Notes: a model not told the origin generated them from the letters alone. 54,142 nucleotides of DNA from Bacillota bacterium (GCA_021849745.1 JAJZSN010000006.1:1-54142), one strand, 5' to 3'. Counted from the first letter of the stretch, positions 36,117 through 43,887 are shown. Numbers and translations are program-made.

Positions 36117-37045
36117 GATGCCTGATGGTTTACCCGATCCATATTTTCCTGAAGCCAAAGGTAATATTCTTTCTCAAATCCCTTAATATTTACTCCGATA
36201 ACCTCTTTAAAGCTTCGGTTCAAGGACATACCCCGGCCCAAGTTGGTTAAGATTTCATCCAACTTGGGCTGCCCGTATTTTTCCACCAGATATTGAATAG
36301 CTACCAAGGATTGACGATAGGCGAGGCCTTGATTAGGCAGGTAATCGAAGTTGGCATCCATTTCGGCGAAGGGATATAAAGGTTGGTCCAGGCTGCTGCC
36401 CGGTTCCTGGAAAAGGAACTTGGTTAGCAGGTACTCCTCATACTGGGCCACCCCTTCGGTAAACCAGCGGGGGTAATTGCCCCGGGTCCGGTAATCTATC
36501 ACCAAGTGGGTAAACTCATGGGCCATGGGGCCTGTGGTCTCAAAGATGTGGCCCATTTCTTCGGGGTCGTCGGCATCTACCCACTGTTGAGGAGAAAGCA
36601 CCCTAATCACCCCGGCCCAGTAGACCCCCATGGCGCTTTCATCGGCCTCCCAGCCAAAGGTGCGGCCCAAGTCCTCCCTGGTGGGGTAGATAATGACGGG
36701 AACCTTGGCTTTTGGCGTAAAGGCTAGCCGGCCCACTACCGGCTGGTAAAACTTTTCCGCAGTGTCCAAAACCAACGGTGCCATTTTTTTATCTTCAGCT
36801 TGATAATAGACAGTAAAGTGGCGGCCCTCCAACTTTTCCATATTGCGAACCTTCAGCAATGTTCCGGTCTTGATGACTTCCCGCACGGCACTGTAGATAT
36901 AAGACCTGGATACCTGATAGTTCCACATGGCTAAACCGCCTAGAAATAAAAACAAGGCCGCCAACCCCGCCAACATCCGGTTCCTAAATGCCCCTCCGGT
37001 TTCCGGCCCCAGACCGGGATTAATATTAAAACCTAGCATTGGCAT
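36113..37045 (-). CDS. Membrane-anchored gluzincin-type metallopeptidase (peptidase MA-like)
   Basis: A 310-residue protein with a short N-terminus, one membrane anchor (about 25-42) and an outside domain bearing HEFTH (176-180) and FTEGVA with the third zinc ligand Glu197, the pattern of the PF13485 peptidase-MA family. The substrate is unknown; relatives are common in Peptococcaceae and are not characterised to my knowledge. AAAGGGGGGAG precedes the ATG. A TATAAT-like -10 lies upstream near 37090 but without a good -35. Confidence 0.88.
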   Translation of the reverse strand: MPMLGFNINPGLGPETGGAFRNRMLAGLAALFLFLGGLAMWNYQVSRSYIYSAVREVIKTGTLLKVRNMEKLEGRHFTVYYQAEDKKMAPLVLDTAEKFYQPVVGRLAFTPKAKVPVIIYPTREDLGRTFGWEADESAMGVYWAGVIRVLSPQQWVDADDPEEMGHIFETTGPMAHEFTHLVIDYRTRGNYPRWFTEGVAQYEEYLLTKFLFQEPGSSLDQPLYPFAEMDANFDYLPNQGLAYRQSLVAIQYLVEKYGQPKLDEILTNLGRGMSLNRSFKEVIGVNIKGFEKEYYLWLQENMDRVNHQAS

Positions 37046-37138
37046 GACTTTCTCCCCCCTTTCTAATCCGTGTTTAAAGTTAAATAAATTATACTATTTA
37101 TATATGCCTGTACCTAGTGGTAATTGTAGTAAAAAAAT

Positions 37139-37163
37139 AACCGGGAGATTTTTTCTCCCGGTT
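37139..37163 (-). terminator. Terminator of trxB
   Basis: Ten-base-pair stem AACCGGGAGA / TCTCCCGGTT, 5-nt loop, followed on the minus strand by ATTTTTTTAC: a textbook intrinsic terminator. Confidence 0.9.
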
Positions 37164-37232
37164 TAGCTAGGTTTTTTTATTGTTGTGGTTATTGTTTTTT
37201 GAAATCAGAAAGTAGTATCTTTTTGCCATGGT

Positions 37233-38156
37233 TTAACCCTCCTGAAAATTTTCTATATGTTTTTCGGCGGCTACTGCAGCAATAGCGCCGTCAGCAACAG
37301 CTGTTACCACCTGACGCAATAGCTTCTTGCGCAGGTCGCCGGCGGCAAAAACTCCGGGAATACTGGTCTCCATCTCCTCATTAGTAATAATATAACCTTC
37401 CGGGGTAACCTTTATTTCAGGAGGTAAAAAAAGGGTGTTGGGCTTCATCCCCACATAAATAAAGATACCGTCGGCAGCCAAAGAAGAAACTTCCCCTGAG
37501 ACAAGGTTTTTGTTAATTAACTCATCAACCTTATCGTTGCCCTTAATTTCTTCCACCACAGTATTCCAGACAAAAGTAATCTTAGGGTTGCTTTTGGCTC
37601 TTTCTTGAATGACCTTAGTTGCTTTCAAGGCATCCCGGCGGTGAATCAAGTAGACCTGGGAAGCAAATTTTGTAAGACAAATGGCTTCTTCCACAGCAGC
37701 GTCCCCGCCCCCAACTACCGCAACTACCTTTTCCCGGAAAAATGCTCCATCACAAGTAGCGCAATAGGACACGCCTCGTCCGGTAAAGGCGGCTTCACCC
37801 GGAACCTGAAGCTTGGTGGACTGGGCGCCGGTAGCCAGAATCAGGCTCTTGGCAGTATATTGGTTTTTGGCGGTGGTTACTTTTTTAACGGCTCCCTGAA
37901 GGTTCAATTCAGTTACTTCTTCGGTGATAATCTTGGTCCCGAAGCGCCGAGCCTGTTCATTAAACTTCATAGCCATGTCAAAACCGTTAATGCCCTCGGG
38001 AAAACCGGGGTAATTTTCGATGTGTTCTGTGGTGGCTACCTGTCCGCCGGGCATGGTCTTTTCAACCAGTAAAGTAGTAAGATTGGCCCGGGCCGCATAC
38101 AGGGCGGCAGCCAAACCCGCCGGTCCCCCTCCGATAATGATTAAGTCATAAAACAA
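37233..38156 (-). CDS. trxB: Thioredoxin-disulfide reductase
   Basis: NAD(P)H-dependent FAD enzyme that reduces thioredoxin. The 307 residues carry the FAD motif IIIGGGPAGLAAALYAARA, the redox pair Cys132-Cys135 in YCATCDGAFF, the second nucleotide motif VVGGGDAAVEEA, and the C-terminal VFAAGDLRKK flavin contact. Relatives usually have GDVR at that last site; here GDLR, a conservative change. Monocistronic. Ferredoxin-dependent homologues exist, but the intact GGGDAAVEE motif favours a pyridine nucleotide donor. Confidence 0.95.
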   Translation of the reverse strand: MFYDLIIIGGGPAGLAAALYAARANLTTLLVEKTMPGGQVATTEHIENYPGFPEGINGFDMAMKFNEQARRFGTKIITEEVTELNLQGAVKKVTTAKNQYTAKSLILATGAQSTKLQVPGEAAFTGRGVSYCATCDGAFFREKVVAVVGGGDAAVEEAICLTKFASQVYLIHRRDALKATKVIQERAKSNPKITFVWNTVVEEIKGNDKVDELINKNLVSGEVSSLAADGIFIYVGMKPNTLFLPPEIKVTPEGYIITNEEMETSIPGVFAAGDLRKKLLRQVVTAVADGAIAAVAAEKHIENFQEG

Positions 38157-38222
38157 TTTATATCCCCCCCCCGTTAATGATATCCATAATCTATTTAATT
38201 ATAACTGATTTACGCCAAAAAT

Positions 38223-38252
38223 AAAACCCTGCGATATGCTTCGCAGGGTTTT
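38223..38252 (-). terminator. Terminator of the M23 peptidase gene
   Basis: Twelve-base-pair stem AAAACCCTGCGA / TCGCAGGGTTTT, 6-nt loop, followed on the minus strand by ATTTTTGG. Confidence 0.88.
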
Positions 38253-38262
38253 GTTTCCATTA

Positions 38263-39708
38263 TTAGCGTAGGTACCCCAATGGGTTAAGAGATGCACCCC
38301 GGGAGATTACTTCAAAATGCAAGCTGGAACCGGTAGCATTACCAGTTGTTCCAACTCTACCGACTAATTCTCCCTTATCCACCTGTTCCCCTGCTTTCAC
38401 GTTAACGGTGGAAAAATGGGCGTACCTGGTAACATAACCGTTACCGTGGTCAATGTCTACCGTTTTACCATAAGCGGCATACCAGCCAGACCGGATAACC
38501 CGCCCGGCGGCCGACGCTCCCACAGGATCACCGGTTCGACCGTCAATATCTATCCCTTTATGGGGGCGGCCCCAACGCCAGCCATACTTGGATGTAACCA
38601 TCCCTTGCAAAGGCCAGATAAATCTTCCTAAACCACCCCGAGAGGCCACCATGGTGTTGGCATAACGACGGGCGCCCCTAGCTACGATCTTTTCTTTAGG
38701 TTGCTTAGTTACTTTTGAAGCCAGAACCTTACGCTCCACTTCCTGTCCATTACGCAAGACAAGTTTATAGGTCACATCTTTACTACCGATGATACCTTCC
38801 TGGAGAACCTTTTCCTGACCTTTAGTAAGTTTTTTATCTTGTTTTACTTTAATTTGATAAGGAATTTCTTCAGTGGTGGAAGCCTTAATTACCGAGACAA
38901 CATTAACCAAAGGCTCAACTTTAACCAGGTTAAGCTCCTGTCCCAAATCCAGCTTGTCTGATTTTATCTGGGGGTTGGCGGCCAAAATTTCTTTAACCCT
39001 CAAGTCGTTGGCCCGGGCAATAGTCCACAAATTATCGCCCTGTTTGACTACATGGATGACTTTCTTATTGCGCCCGTTTCTAAGCAATTCTAAGGCATCC
39101 TCGGCTTTTATGATATCACTAATATCTACCTTGGTTTCAGCTAATTCAACCTTTTCTGCAAAACTAACCGACTCAACTTGCACATCGGTTAATTGACCCA
39201 TATTTTCTTTCTTTAAAGTTTCAATTAGTTTTTTGGCATCTGTTTTGTTGGCTAGAATAATTTCCGGGCGACCATTAATTTTAATCGCCACTCCGGTGGT
39301 TATAAAATTAAGCCCCTCATTAAGCTTCTTCTTGAGAGAAGGAAGATTATCTATATTGGAATTATTGGCTGCTATTTTCTCATATGTAATATTATCAGCA
39401 ACCCCTACTTTGAGTCCGGATTGCCTGTTTTTTTCTTCGATAAGATCTTTGATTAGTTTCTCAGCTACTACTTTGTCTTTAACAACTGCGACTTGTTTAC
39501 CGTTGACAGTAACAGCAATGGCTTTATCGCTGATACCAAAGATGGCAACCCCCAAGGTGATAATAAGGGCCGCACCGGCAATACCGGCATATAAAGTTTG
39601 GCGGGGATTTTTACTTTTTATATAGCGATTTTTAAACTCCCGTATCGATTTGGTATTGACATTCTTTAATTTGTTAGTTAAAAACTCGTTAATTTTGGTT
39701 AAATTCAT
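38263..39708 (-). CDS. LysM-G5-M23 peptidoglycan endopeptidase
   Basis: A 481-residue cell-wall hydrolase. Order: basic cytoplasmic N-terminus, one membrane anchor (about 38-60), a YabE/DUF-like region, LysM domain (VVKQGDNLWTIARANDLRV, about 216-260) for glycan binding, G5 domain (about 268-345, EEIPYQIKV to ERKVLASKVTKQP) and a C-terminal M23 domain with zinc ligands in HKGIDI and LHFEV. It probably cleaves peptide cross-bridges during growth. All catalytic motifs are present. c-di-AMP riboswitches often precede such genes; I looked for one in the leader and did not find it. Confidence 0.93.
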   Translation of the reverse strand: MNLTKINEFLTNKLKNVNTKSIREFKNRYIKSKNPRQTLYAGIAGAALIITLGVAIFGISDKAIAVTVNGKQVAVVKDKVVAEKLIKDLIEEKNRQSGLKVGVADNITYEKIAANNSNIDNLPSLKKKLNEGLNFITTGVAIKINGRPEIILANKTDAKKLIETLKKENMGQLTDVQVESVSFAEKVELAETKVDISDIIKAEDALELLRNGRNKKVIHVVKQGDNLWTIARANDLRVKEILAANPQIKSDKLDLGQELNLVKVEPLVNVVSVIKASTTEEIPYQIKVKQDKKLTKGQEKVLQEGIIGSKDVTYKLVLRNGQEVERKVLASKVTKQPKEKIVARGARRYANTMVASRGGLGRFIWPLQGMVTSKYGWRWGRPHKGIDIDGRTGDPVGASAAGRVIRSGWYAAYGKTVDIDHGNGYVTRYAHFSTVNVKAGEQVDKGELVGRVGTTGNATGSSLHFEVISRGASLNPLGYLR

Positions 39709-39816
39709 AATCCTCTCCTTTCCAGGAACACACCTATAAACAGTTATTTTTATTTTTTCGGCTAATCGAATTTGGAAATTTCCCCCTCTCTAAGAAAGCA
39801 ACGCCAAGGTGCTACT

Positions 39817-39845
39817 ATTATAACATAAGATTTCCAAGGTGGTAA
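39817..39845 (-). promoter_or_regulatory. Promoter of the M23 peptidase gene
   Basis: TTACCA (39840-39845) and TATAAT (39817-39822) on the minus strand, 17-bp spacer. The leader would be about 100 nt. The 287-bp gap 39709-39995 holds nothing else that I can support. Confidence 0.45.
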
Positions 39846-39995
39846 ACCTCTGCTTTTAGTAGAATACTGGCGGAAAAGAGTGGTTTTCGGGGGGTAATGG
39901 CTATTTTCAGACAATCTTCGACTTTTGAGGCAAATGAAAATGAATTGCAACTGCACATTGGGTATTGCGGGCATAAGAAGAGCTAAGTTTGACAC

Positions 39996-41351
39996 TTACG
40001 TATCAAACAAAGTCTTTCTAGCCTGAATATAGATAGCGCATTCCAGGCGTTTCTTCTCCAAGCGGCAGCCTGTTTCGTAAGGTTGGTAGATGTCATGGTT
40101 GGCTCCATAGGCATTGGCATGGCAGCCTCCGCTGCAGTAGAACTTGGCCCAACAGGTCTGGCATTTGTCTTTGTTATAAACATGAGCCTTTTGGAAGGTT
40201 TTTATTAAGTCCCTCTTGAGCTGCCCGGTGAAGACATCGCCCACCAGAAACTCCTCCCGGCCTACGAACTGGTGACAGGGGTAAAGTCTGCCGTCAGGGG
40301 CTACGGCCAGGTATACGTGGCCGGCTCCGCAGCCGGATAGGCGTTTGGGCAAACAAGGGCCGCCCGAGAGATCCAGGTTGAAATGGAAGAAGTTGAAGGG
40401 CTGTCCTTGTTCGGCTTTGGCCAGATAGGCCCTGGTGAGATTCTCGTATTCCTGTTCAAGCAGGGGCAGGTCTTCGGGTTTGAAGGCGTAATCTTCTTCC
40501 GGCGGGGCCACCACCGGCTCTACGGAAACAAGGTTGAACCCCTGTTCCACTACGTGTAAGACGTCCCGGGAGAAATCCAGGTTATGATGAGTGAAAGTAC
40601 CCCGGACATAGTAGTTTTCGTTATTTCGGGATTCCACAAACCTTTTGATATTAGGTAAAATCTCATCATAGCAACCGGAGCCATCCACATAGGTGCGCAT
40701 GGCGTCATTGACTTCAGGCCGCCCATCCAGACTAAGGACAACACTAATACCGTTATCGTTAAGCCATTTTTCCACCTCCGGGGTGAGGAGGACGGCGTTG
40801 GTGGTCAGGGTAAACTTAAATTCCTTCCCAGCTTCGGCGGCCCGTTGGCGACCGTAAGCCACCAAGTCCTGCACCACTTTGAAGTTGAGCAGGGGTTCGC
40901 CGCCGAAAAAGTCGATTTCGCAGTGACGGCGCGGCCCGGACCGCTCAATAAGCAAATCTATTGCCTTGCGCCCCACCTCTAGGGACATCAGAGAACGATC
41001 CCCCCCAAAGTGGCCGGTGCCGGCAAAGCAATAGCGGCAGCGTAGGTTGCAGTCATGGGCAATATGTAAACAGAGGGATTTGAGGATTGGTTCGGCGGGT
41101 ACGCAATATTCCTCCAGATGAGTGTCGGGGGCCAGCAGTTGACCCGCCTCTCTGAGGCTGTCAAGTTCCTCCAACCCTTCCCGGATTTCTTCAGGGGAAA
41201 AACGCCCTTTGAGTCTCTCGATAATTTCATCAGGCTCCTTTTGGCCGTAGTACTCCAGGATGGCCCAGACCAGATCGTCCACCACATGAACAGAGCCACT
41301 GTGGACATCCAACACTATCTTGGTTCCGTCAAAACTAAACTTATGAATCAT
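39996..41351 (-). CDS. scfB: SCIFF ranthipeptide radical SAM maturase
   Basis: Radical SAM/SPASM enzyme that forms thioether bonds between cysteine sulfur and gamma (or alpha) carbons of the SCIFF peptide. The 451 residues comprise a peptide-binding RRE-like N-terminus (about 1-85), the radical SAM cluster motif Cys101-Cys105-Cys108 (CNLRCRYC), the SAM-binding FFGGEPLLN, and a C-terminal SPASM domain with the auxiliary-cluster cysteines (GCGAGHVYLAVAPDGRLYPC, CQTCWAKFYCSGGC). GGAGGAAATCAA precedes the ATG. The precursor gene is 85 bp upstream, with a hairpin between. Confidence 0.96.
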   Translation of the reverse strand: MIHKFSFDGTKIVLDVHSGSVHVVDDLVWAILEYYGQKEPDEIIERLKGRFSPEEIREGLEELDSLREAGQLLAPDTHLEEYCVPAEPILKSLCLHIAHDCNLRCRYCFAGTGHFGGDRSLMSLEVGRKAIDLLIERSGPRRHCEIDFFGGEPLLNFKVVQDLVAYGRQRAAEAGKEFKFTLTTNAVLLTPEVEKWLNDNGISVVLSLDGRPEVNDAMRTYVDGSGCYDEILPNIKRFVESRNNENYYVRGTFTHHNLDFSRDVLHVVEQGFNLVSVEPVVAPPEEDYAFKPEDLPLLEQEYENLTRAYLAKAEQGQPFNFFHFNLDLSGGPCLPKRLSGCGAGHVYLAVAPDGRLYPCHQFVGREEFLVGDVFTGQLKRDLIKTFQKAHVYNKDKCQTCWAKFYCSGGCHANAYGANHDIYQPYETGCRLEKKRLECAIYIQARKTLFDT

Positions 41352-41376
41352 TTGATTTCCTCCAGAACATGAAATA

Positions 41377-41408
41377 AGACCCTTTCCATAATAACAAAGA
41401 AAGGGTCT
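41377..41408 (-). terminator. Attenuating hairpin between SCIFF peptide and maturase genes
   Basis: Perfect 10-bp stem AGACCCTTTC / GAAAGGGTCT with a 12-nt loop, followed on the minus strand by TATTTCATG. Partial termination here would give more peptide than enzyme. Confidence 0.75.
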
Positions 41409-41436
41409 GTACTCAATAGTTTTTCCTATGTATGTT

Positions 41437-41574
41437 TTACTTGGCGCAAACCTGGTTGCCTACGGTACAGGAAGTCTTGCAGGCAGACTGGCAGGAAGTC
41501 TGGCACTCGCCGCAACCGCCGGTCTTGATGCTGTCCTTGAGGGACTTGGTATTTAAGGTTTTGATGTGTTTCAT
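41437..41574 (-). CDS. scfA: SCIFF precursor peptide (six cysteines in forty-five residues)
   Basis: Forty-five-residue ribosomal precursor of a ranthipeptide. The leader half is MKHIKTLNTKSLKDSIKTGG and the core holds six cysteines at 21, 24, 28, 32, 36 and 43 (CGECQTSCQSACKTSC and a final QVCAK). Length, Cys count and spacing are those of the SCIFF family, and the maturase follows on the same strand. AAGGAGG lies nine bases before the ATG. Ranthipeptides of this class are linked to cell-cell signalling and metabolism in Clostridia; the role here is not visible. No dedicated exporter or protease is adjacent. Confidence 0.96.
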   Translation of the reverse strand: MKHIKTLNTKSLKDSIKTGGCGECQTSCQSACKTSCTVGNQVCAK

Positions 41575-41641
41575 ATCATTGGGCCTCCTTATGTAATTTC
41601 GATGATAATGGAGCGGAAGACGAGATTCTATGATGTAATAT

Positions 41642-41670
41642 ATTATAAATCTTTAGGTTTTATTAGTCAA
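41642..41670 (-). promoter_or_regulatory. Sigma-A promoter of the SCIFF operon
   Basis: TTGACT (41665-41670) and TATAAT (41642-41647) on the minus strand with a 17-bp spacer; the -35 box overlaps the end of the upstream membrane-protein gene. Confidence 0.8.
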
Positions 41671-42034
41671 AAGTTTTTGAGTTCTTGGCAAAAACATTTG
41701 TCAGAGCTAGATATGTAAAGCCCAAACCAATGCTAACCGAATATACAAAAAGTTTCACAGCTATTGAAAAATCTATAAGACTTAAAGAATATAATAACGA
41801 AGCAACAAAGACCAGTGCAGTTAGTATTTTTTTGATTATTTTATTTCGTATCAAAACATGAAAAGTATGACCTACTATCCCTATAGACAAAATAAAATAA
41901 GCAGGCAGAAACAGAAAAATGGTAGTCATGTCGGTAAATAACGGGAACATATTGTCAACATAATTAGGCCAAAATTGAATAACCATCCATAATGTTAGAA
42001 TAAACGATATTACAACCCCTAACTTGTATTTCAT
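41663..42034 (-). CDS. Small four-helix membrane protein, unknown function
   Basis: A 123-residue protein with four predicted membrane helices (about 5-22, 37-58, 68-86, 91-113) separated by short loops and ending in KNSKTFD. I do not recognise the family. AAAGGAGTGG precedes the ATG, so it is probably expressed. It lies just upstream of the SCIFF operon promoter and could conceivably be an immunity or transport accessory, but nothing in the sequence shows this. Confidence 0.7.
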   Translation of the reverse strand: MKYKLGVVISFILTLWMVIQFWPNYVDNMFPLFTDMTTIFLFLPAYFILSIGIVGHTFHVLIRNKIIKKILTALVFVASLLYSLSLIDFSIAVKLFVYSVSIGLGFTYLALTNVFAKNSKTFD

Positions 42035-42066
42035 AATTCCACTCCTTTATGAAAATTATATATTAA

Positions 42067-42109
42067 AAATGTAAAAAAGGTAACCCCAAGGATTACCTTT
42101 TTTACATTT
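42067..42109 (-). terminator. Long AT-rich terminator hairpin
   Basis: Seventeen-base-pair stem (AAATGTAAAAAAGGTAA with its complement) and a 9-nt loop, followed on the minus strand by TTTTTAATATATAA. It separates the candidate toxin-antitoxin locus from the membrane-protein gene. Confidence 0.8.
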
Positions 42110-42153
42110 AATATGTATACCATTGACTTTGCCATACATATTTATACTGATAG

Positions 42154-42285
42154 TCTCCTACTGCATTTTCTGATAAAATTAGTTCTTTATTTTTAACGGC
42201 AGTATTAATCGGAACCTTCGTTATTGCGTTACTGACACTTATAGTATCACTTATCAAGCTAGCTGTCGGAGCAAGAAAAAAGTAG
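42154..42285 (+). pseudogene. Candidate TxpA/holin-like type I toxin, start codon not found
   Basis: An open stretch ending at a TAG (42283-42285) encodes one hydrophobic helix followed by a basic tail: LTAVLIGTFVIALLTLIVSL then IKLAVGARKK. This is the architecture of small membrane toxins of the TxpA/BsrG/putative-holin-like group. There is no in-frame ATG, GTG or TTG between the upstream TAG at 42151 and the helix; a rare ATT start or a decayed 5' end is inferred. A plus-strand promoter-like pair (TTGACT 42123-42128, TATACT 42143-42148) has only a 14-bp spacer, which also points to decay. Downstream lies the long structured 3' region typical of these mRNAs, covered by an antisense RNA. Confidence 0.4.
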
Positions 42286-42414
42286 CCCACCCCCCTCCAG
42301 AGGAACGCTACTTCTTCTAGCGGCTTTTGACAGCCTGTTATGACCGCCTACCGGCGGTAGTTGTACTATACCGGGGTGCTACCAACACATCGGTTTTATT
42401 TATAACCTTATTCT
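42275..42414 (-). ncRNA. Candidate antisense RNA (type I antitoxin)
   Basis: A transcript from the promoter at 42421-42449 would run about 140 nt on the minus strand and end at a hairpin (AGTAGC 42281-42286 with GCTACT 42307-42312) followed by TTTTTTCTTG. No protein is encoded. It contains a perfect hairpin ACCGCC-TACC-GGCGGT near 42341-42356. It is complementary to the end and 3' region of the toxin-like frame, the geometry of RatA-TxpA and SR4-BsrG. The alternative, a riboswitch-like leader for a minus-strand gene, is less likely because no real gene follows. Confidence 0.45.
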
Positions 42415-42420
42415 ATTTCC

Positions 42421-42449
42421 AGTATACATATGTTAGGAAAAAAAAGCAA
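42421..42449 (-). promoter_or_regulatory. Promoter of the candidate antisense RNA
   Basis: TTGCTT (42444-42449) and TATACT (42421-42426) on the minus strand with a 17-bp spacer, just downstream of the tRNA cluster; predicted start near 42414. Confidence 0.6.
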
Positions 42450-42456
42450 TAAAAAA

Positions 42457-42470
42457 GACCCTCGCCGGTC
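42457..42470 (-). terminator. Weak terminator of the tRNA operon
   Basis: Short GACC/GGTC stem followed on the minus strand by TTTTTTATTGC and a further T-run; the stem is only four pairs but the T-run is strong. Confidence 0.45.
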
Positions 42471-42480
42471 ATAAATTCAA

Positions 42481-42556
<76 letters not shown>

Positions 42557-42579
42557 AGAATTCCTTTATATAAAAAAAA

Positions 42580-42656
42580 TGGCGGAGCTGACGGGATTCG
42601 AACCCGCGGTCTCCTGCGTGACAGGCAGGCATGTTAGGCCTCTACACCACAGCTCC
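42580..42656 (-). tRNA. tRNA-Asp (GTC)
   Basis: 77-nt cloverleaf with encoded CCA and discriminator G: acceptor GGAGCTG/CAGCTCC, anticodon loop CTGTCAC, T-arm with GTTCGAATC. Confidence 0.97.
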
Positions 42657-42666
42657 ATGCTTTATC

Positions 42667-42742
<76 letters not shown>

Positions 42743-42749
42743 TAGAAAA

Positions 42750-42767
42750 GCTTCGCCAAGGCGAAGC
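42750..42767. repeat. Perfect 8-bp palindrome in the tRNA spacer
   Basis: GCTTCGCC-AA-GGCGAAGC lies between the tRNA-Glu and tRNA-Val genes. In RNA it could form a stable tight hairpin; it may guide processing or be a chance palindrome. No T-run, so not a terminator. Confidence 0.6.
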
Positions 42768-42780
42768 ACAATCTTAATAG

Positions 42781-42856
42781 TGGTGACCCCTACGGGGTTC
42801 GAACCCGTGTTCCCGCCGTGAAAGGGCGGTGTCTTAGACCACTTGACCAAGGGGCC
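42781..42856 (-). tRNA. tRNA-Glu (TTC)
   Basis: 76-nt cloverleaf with encoded CCA: acceptor GGCCCCT/AGGGGTC, anticodon stem CCGCC/GGCGG with loop CTTTCAC, T-arm ACGGG-TTCGAAC-CCCGT. Confidence 0.97.
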
Positions 42857-42863
42857 AAAAAAA

Positions 42864-42939
42864 TGGTGAGCCATGCTGGACTCGAACCAGCGACACCCTG
42901 ATTAAAAGTCAGGTGCTCTACCGACTGAGCTAATGGCTC
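42864..42939 (-). tRNA. tRNA-Lys (TTT)
   Basis: 76-nt cloverleaf with encoded CCA: acceptor GAGCCAT/ATGGCTC, anticodon loop CTTTTAA, T-arm GCTGG-TTCGAGT-CCAGC. First tRNA of the cluster. Confidence 0.97.
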
Positions 42940-42973
42940 GTTTGTGGTTTGAAAATGTGTCTCACAGGTATTT

Positions 42974-43002
42974 ATCTTACTATAAAGCTAATTGCTTGTC
43001 AA
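42974..43002 (-). promoter_or_regulatory. Sigma-A promoter of the tRNA operon
   Basis: Consensus TTGACA (42997-43002) and TAAGAT (42974-42979) on the minus strand with a 17-bp spacer, directly upstream of tRNA-Lys. Confidence 0.88.
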
Positions 43003-43032
43003 CGGTTATTTCAAAATTTATTCTGGGTATTT

Positions 43033-43887
43033 TTAGCTGTTGATTAAAGCTCGATAGCTCTGCAACAACCGCAGGGTAACCTCGCCAGGCCGCCCGCTGC
43101 CAATGGTGCACCGGTCAACTTTAACCACCGGGACCAATTCACTAATAGAATTGGTCAGAAACACCTCCTGGGCGCCGTGAACTTCATCTAACGGAAAAAA
43201 CCCCTCTTCAACAGGTATTCCTTGCTTAGCGGCCAATTCCAACACCACCTGGCGGGTGATGCCGGGCAATATACCAACTTCAACGGCAGGAGTTTTTAAA
43301 ACTCCGTTTTTAATGAAAAAAATATTGCTCACCGTTGCTTCAGCGACCCAATGTTGATAGTTTAGCATAATGCCTTCTTTAGCGCCAGCCTTAATTAATT
43401 CCAGCTTTGCCATGATATTGTTTAGAAAATTAAAGGATTTAATCCTTGGATCTGTGCATTCAATAGGATTGCGCCTAGTTTGCAAAGAAATGACTTCAAT
43501 ACCTTTTTCATAGGTTTCATTATCTATGGCCAGGGCCTTGGCCATGATCACTAGGGTGGGCTGGGGACAAAGACCGGGATCAATACCGATGGGGCCTGGC
43601 CCCCTGGATATACTCAATCTAAGATAAGCATCGGTCATCCCATTGGCGGCCAAGGTCTCGCCCAGAGCATCGGCCAGGTATTCCCTGGTCCACGGAATAT
43701 TTAACCCAATGGCTTCACCATGGGCAAAAAGGCGGTCCAGGTGCTCCCCTAAACGGAGAAACCTGCCGCCATATGCTCTGATGGTATCAAAGATACCGTC
43801 ACCGTATAAAAATCCATGGTCATAAACCGAGACCTTAGCTTCCCGGGCAGGAACCAACTGCCCGTCCAGAAAGACTATGTCTGCCAC
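43033..43887 (-). CDS. Class IV aminotransferase (branched-chain/D-amino-acid/PabC type)
   Basis: A 284-residue fold-type IV PLP enzyme. Visible motifs: YDHGFLYGDGIFDTIRAYGG at the N-terminus, DPRIKSFNFLNNIMAK with Schiff-base Lys150, EATVSNIFFIKNG for the phosphate cup and VFLTNSISELVPV near the C-terminus. This could be a branched-chain aminotransferase (IlvE), 4-amino-4-deoxychorismate lyase (PabC) or D-alanine aminotransferase; PabC and IlvE-like members both show SFNYL-type sequences, so the substrate stays open. It follows purA by 12 bp on the same strand. Confidence 0.88.
   Translation of the reverse strand: MADIVFLDGQLVPAREAKVSVYDHGFLYGDGIFDTIRAYGGRFLRLGEHLDRLFAHGEAIGLNIPWTREYLADALGETLAANGMTDAYLRLSISRGPGPIGIDPGLCPQPTLVIMAKALAIDNETYEKGIEVISLQTRRNPIECTDPRIKSFNFLNNIMAKLELIKAGAKEGIMLNYQHWVAEATVSNIFFIKNGVLKTPAVEVGILPGITRQVVLELAAKQGIPVEEGFFPLDEVHGAQEVFLTNSISELVPVVKVDRCTIGSGRPGEVTLRLLQSYRALINS

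Noticed and set aside
39709..39820. c-di-AMP (ydaO/yuaA) riboswitch before the LysM-G5-M23 gene
   Set aside because: Often found before such genes, but the leader is short and I see none of the conserved elements.
39762..39995. 77-codon minus-strand frame between SCIFF maturase and the M23 peptidase gene
   Set aside because: No ribosome site and no recognisable protein features; the promoter of the M23 gene lies inside it.
42108..42290. 60-codon minus-strand frame starting at GTG 42290
   Set aside because: Its start lies in the antisense RNA terminator hairpin, the ribosome site is too close, and the coding signal (hydrophobic helix plus basic tail) is on the opposite strand.
42291..42414. 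T-box or riboswitch leader on the minus strand
   Set aside because: No T-box AGGGTGG signature and no convincing gene downstream; the type I antitoxin reading explains promoter, hairpins and the sense frame better.
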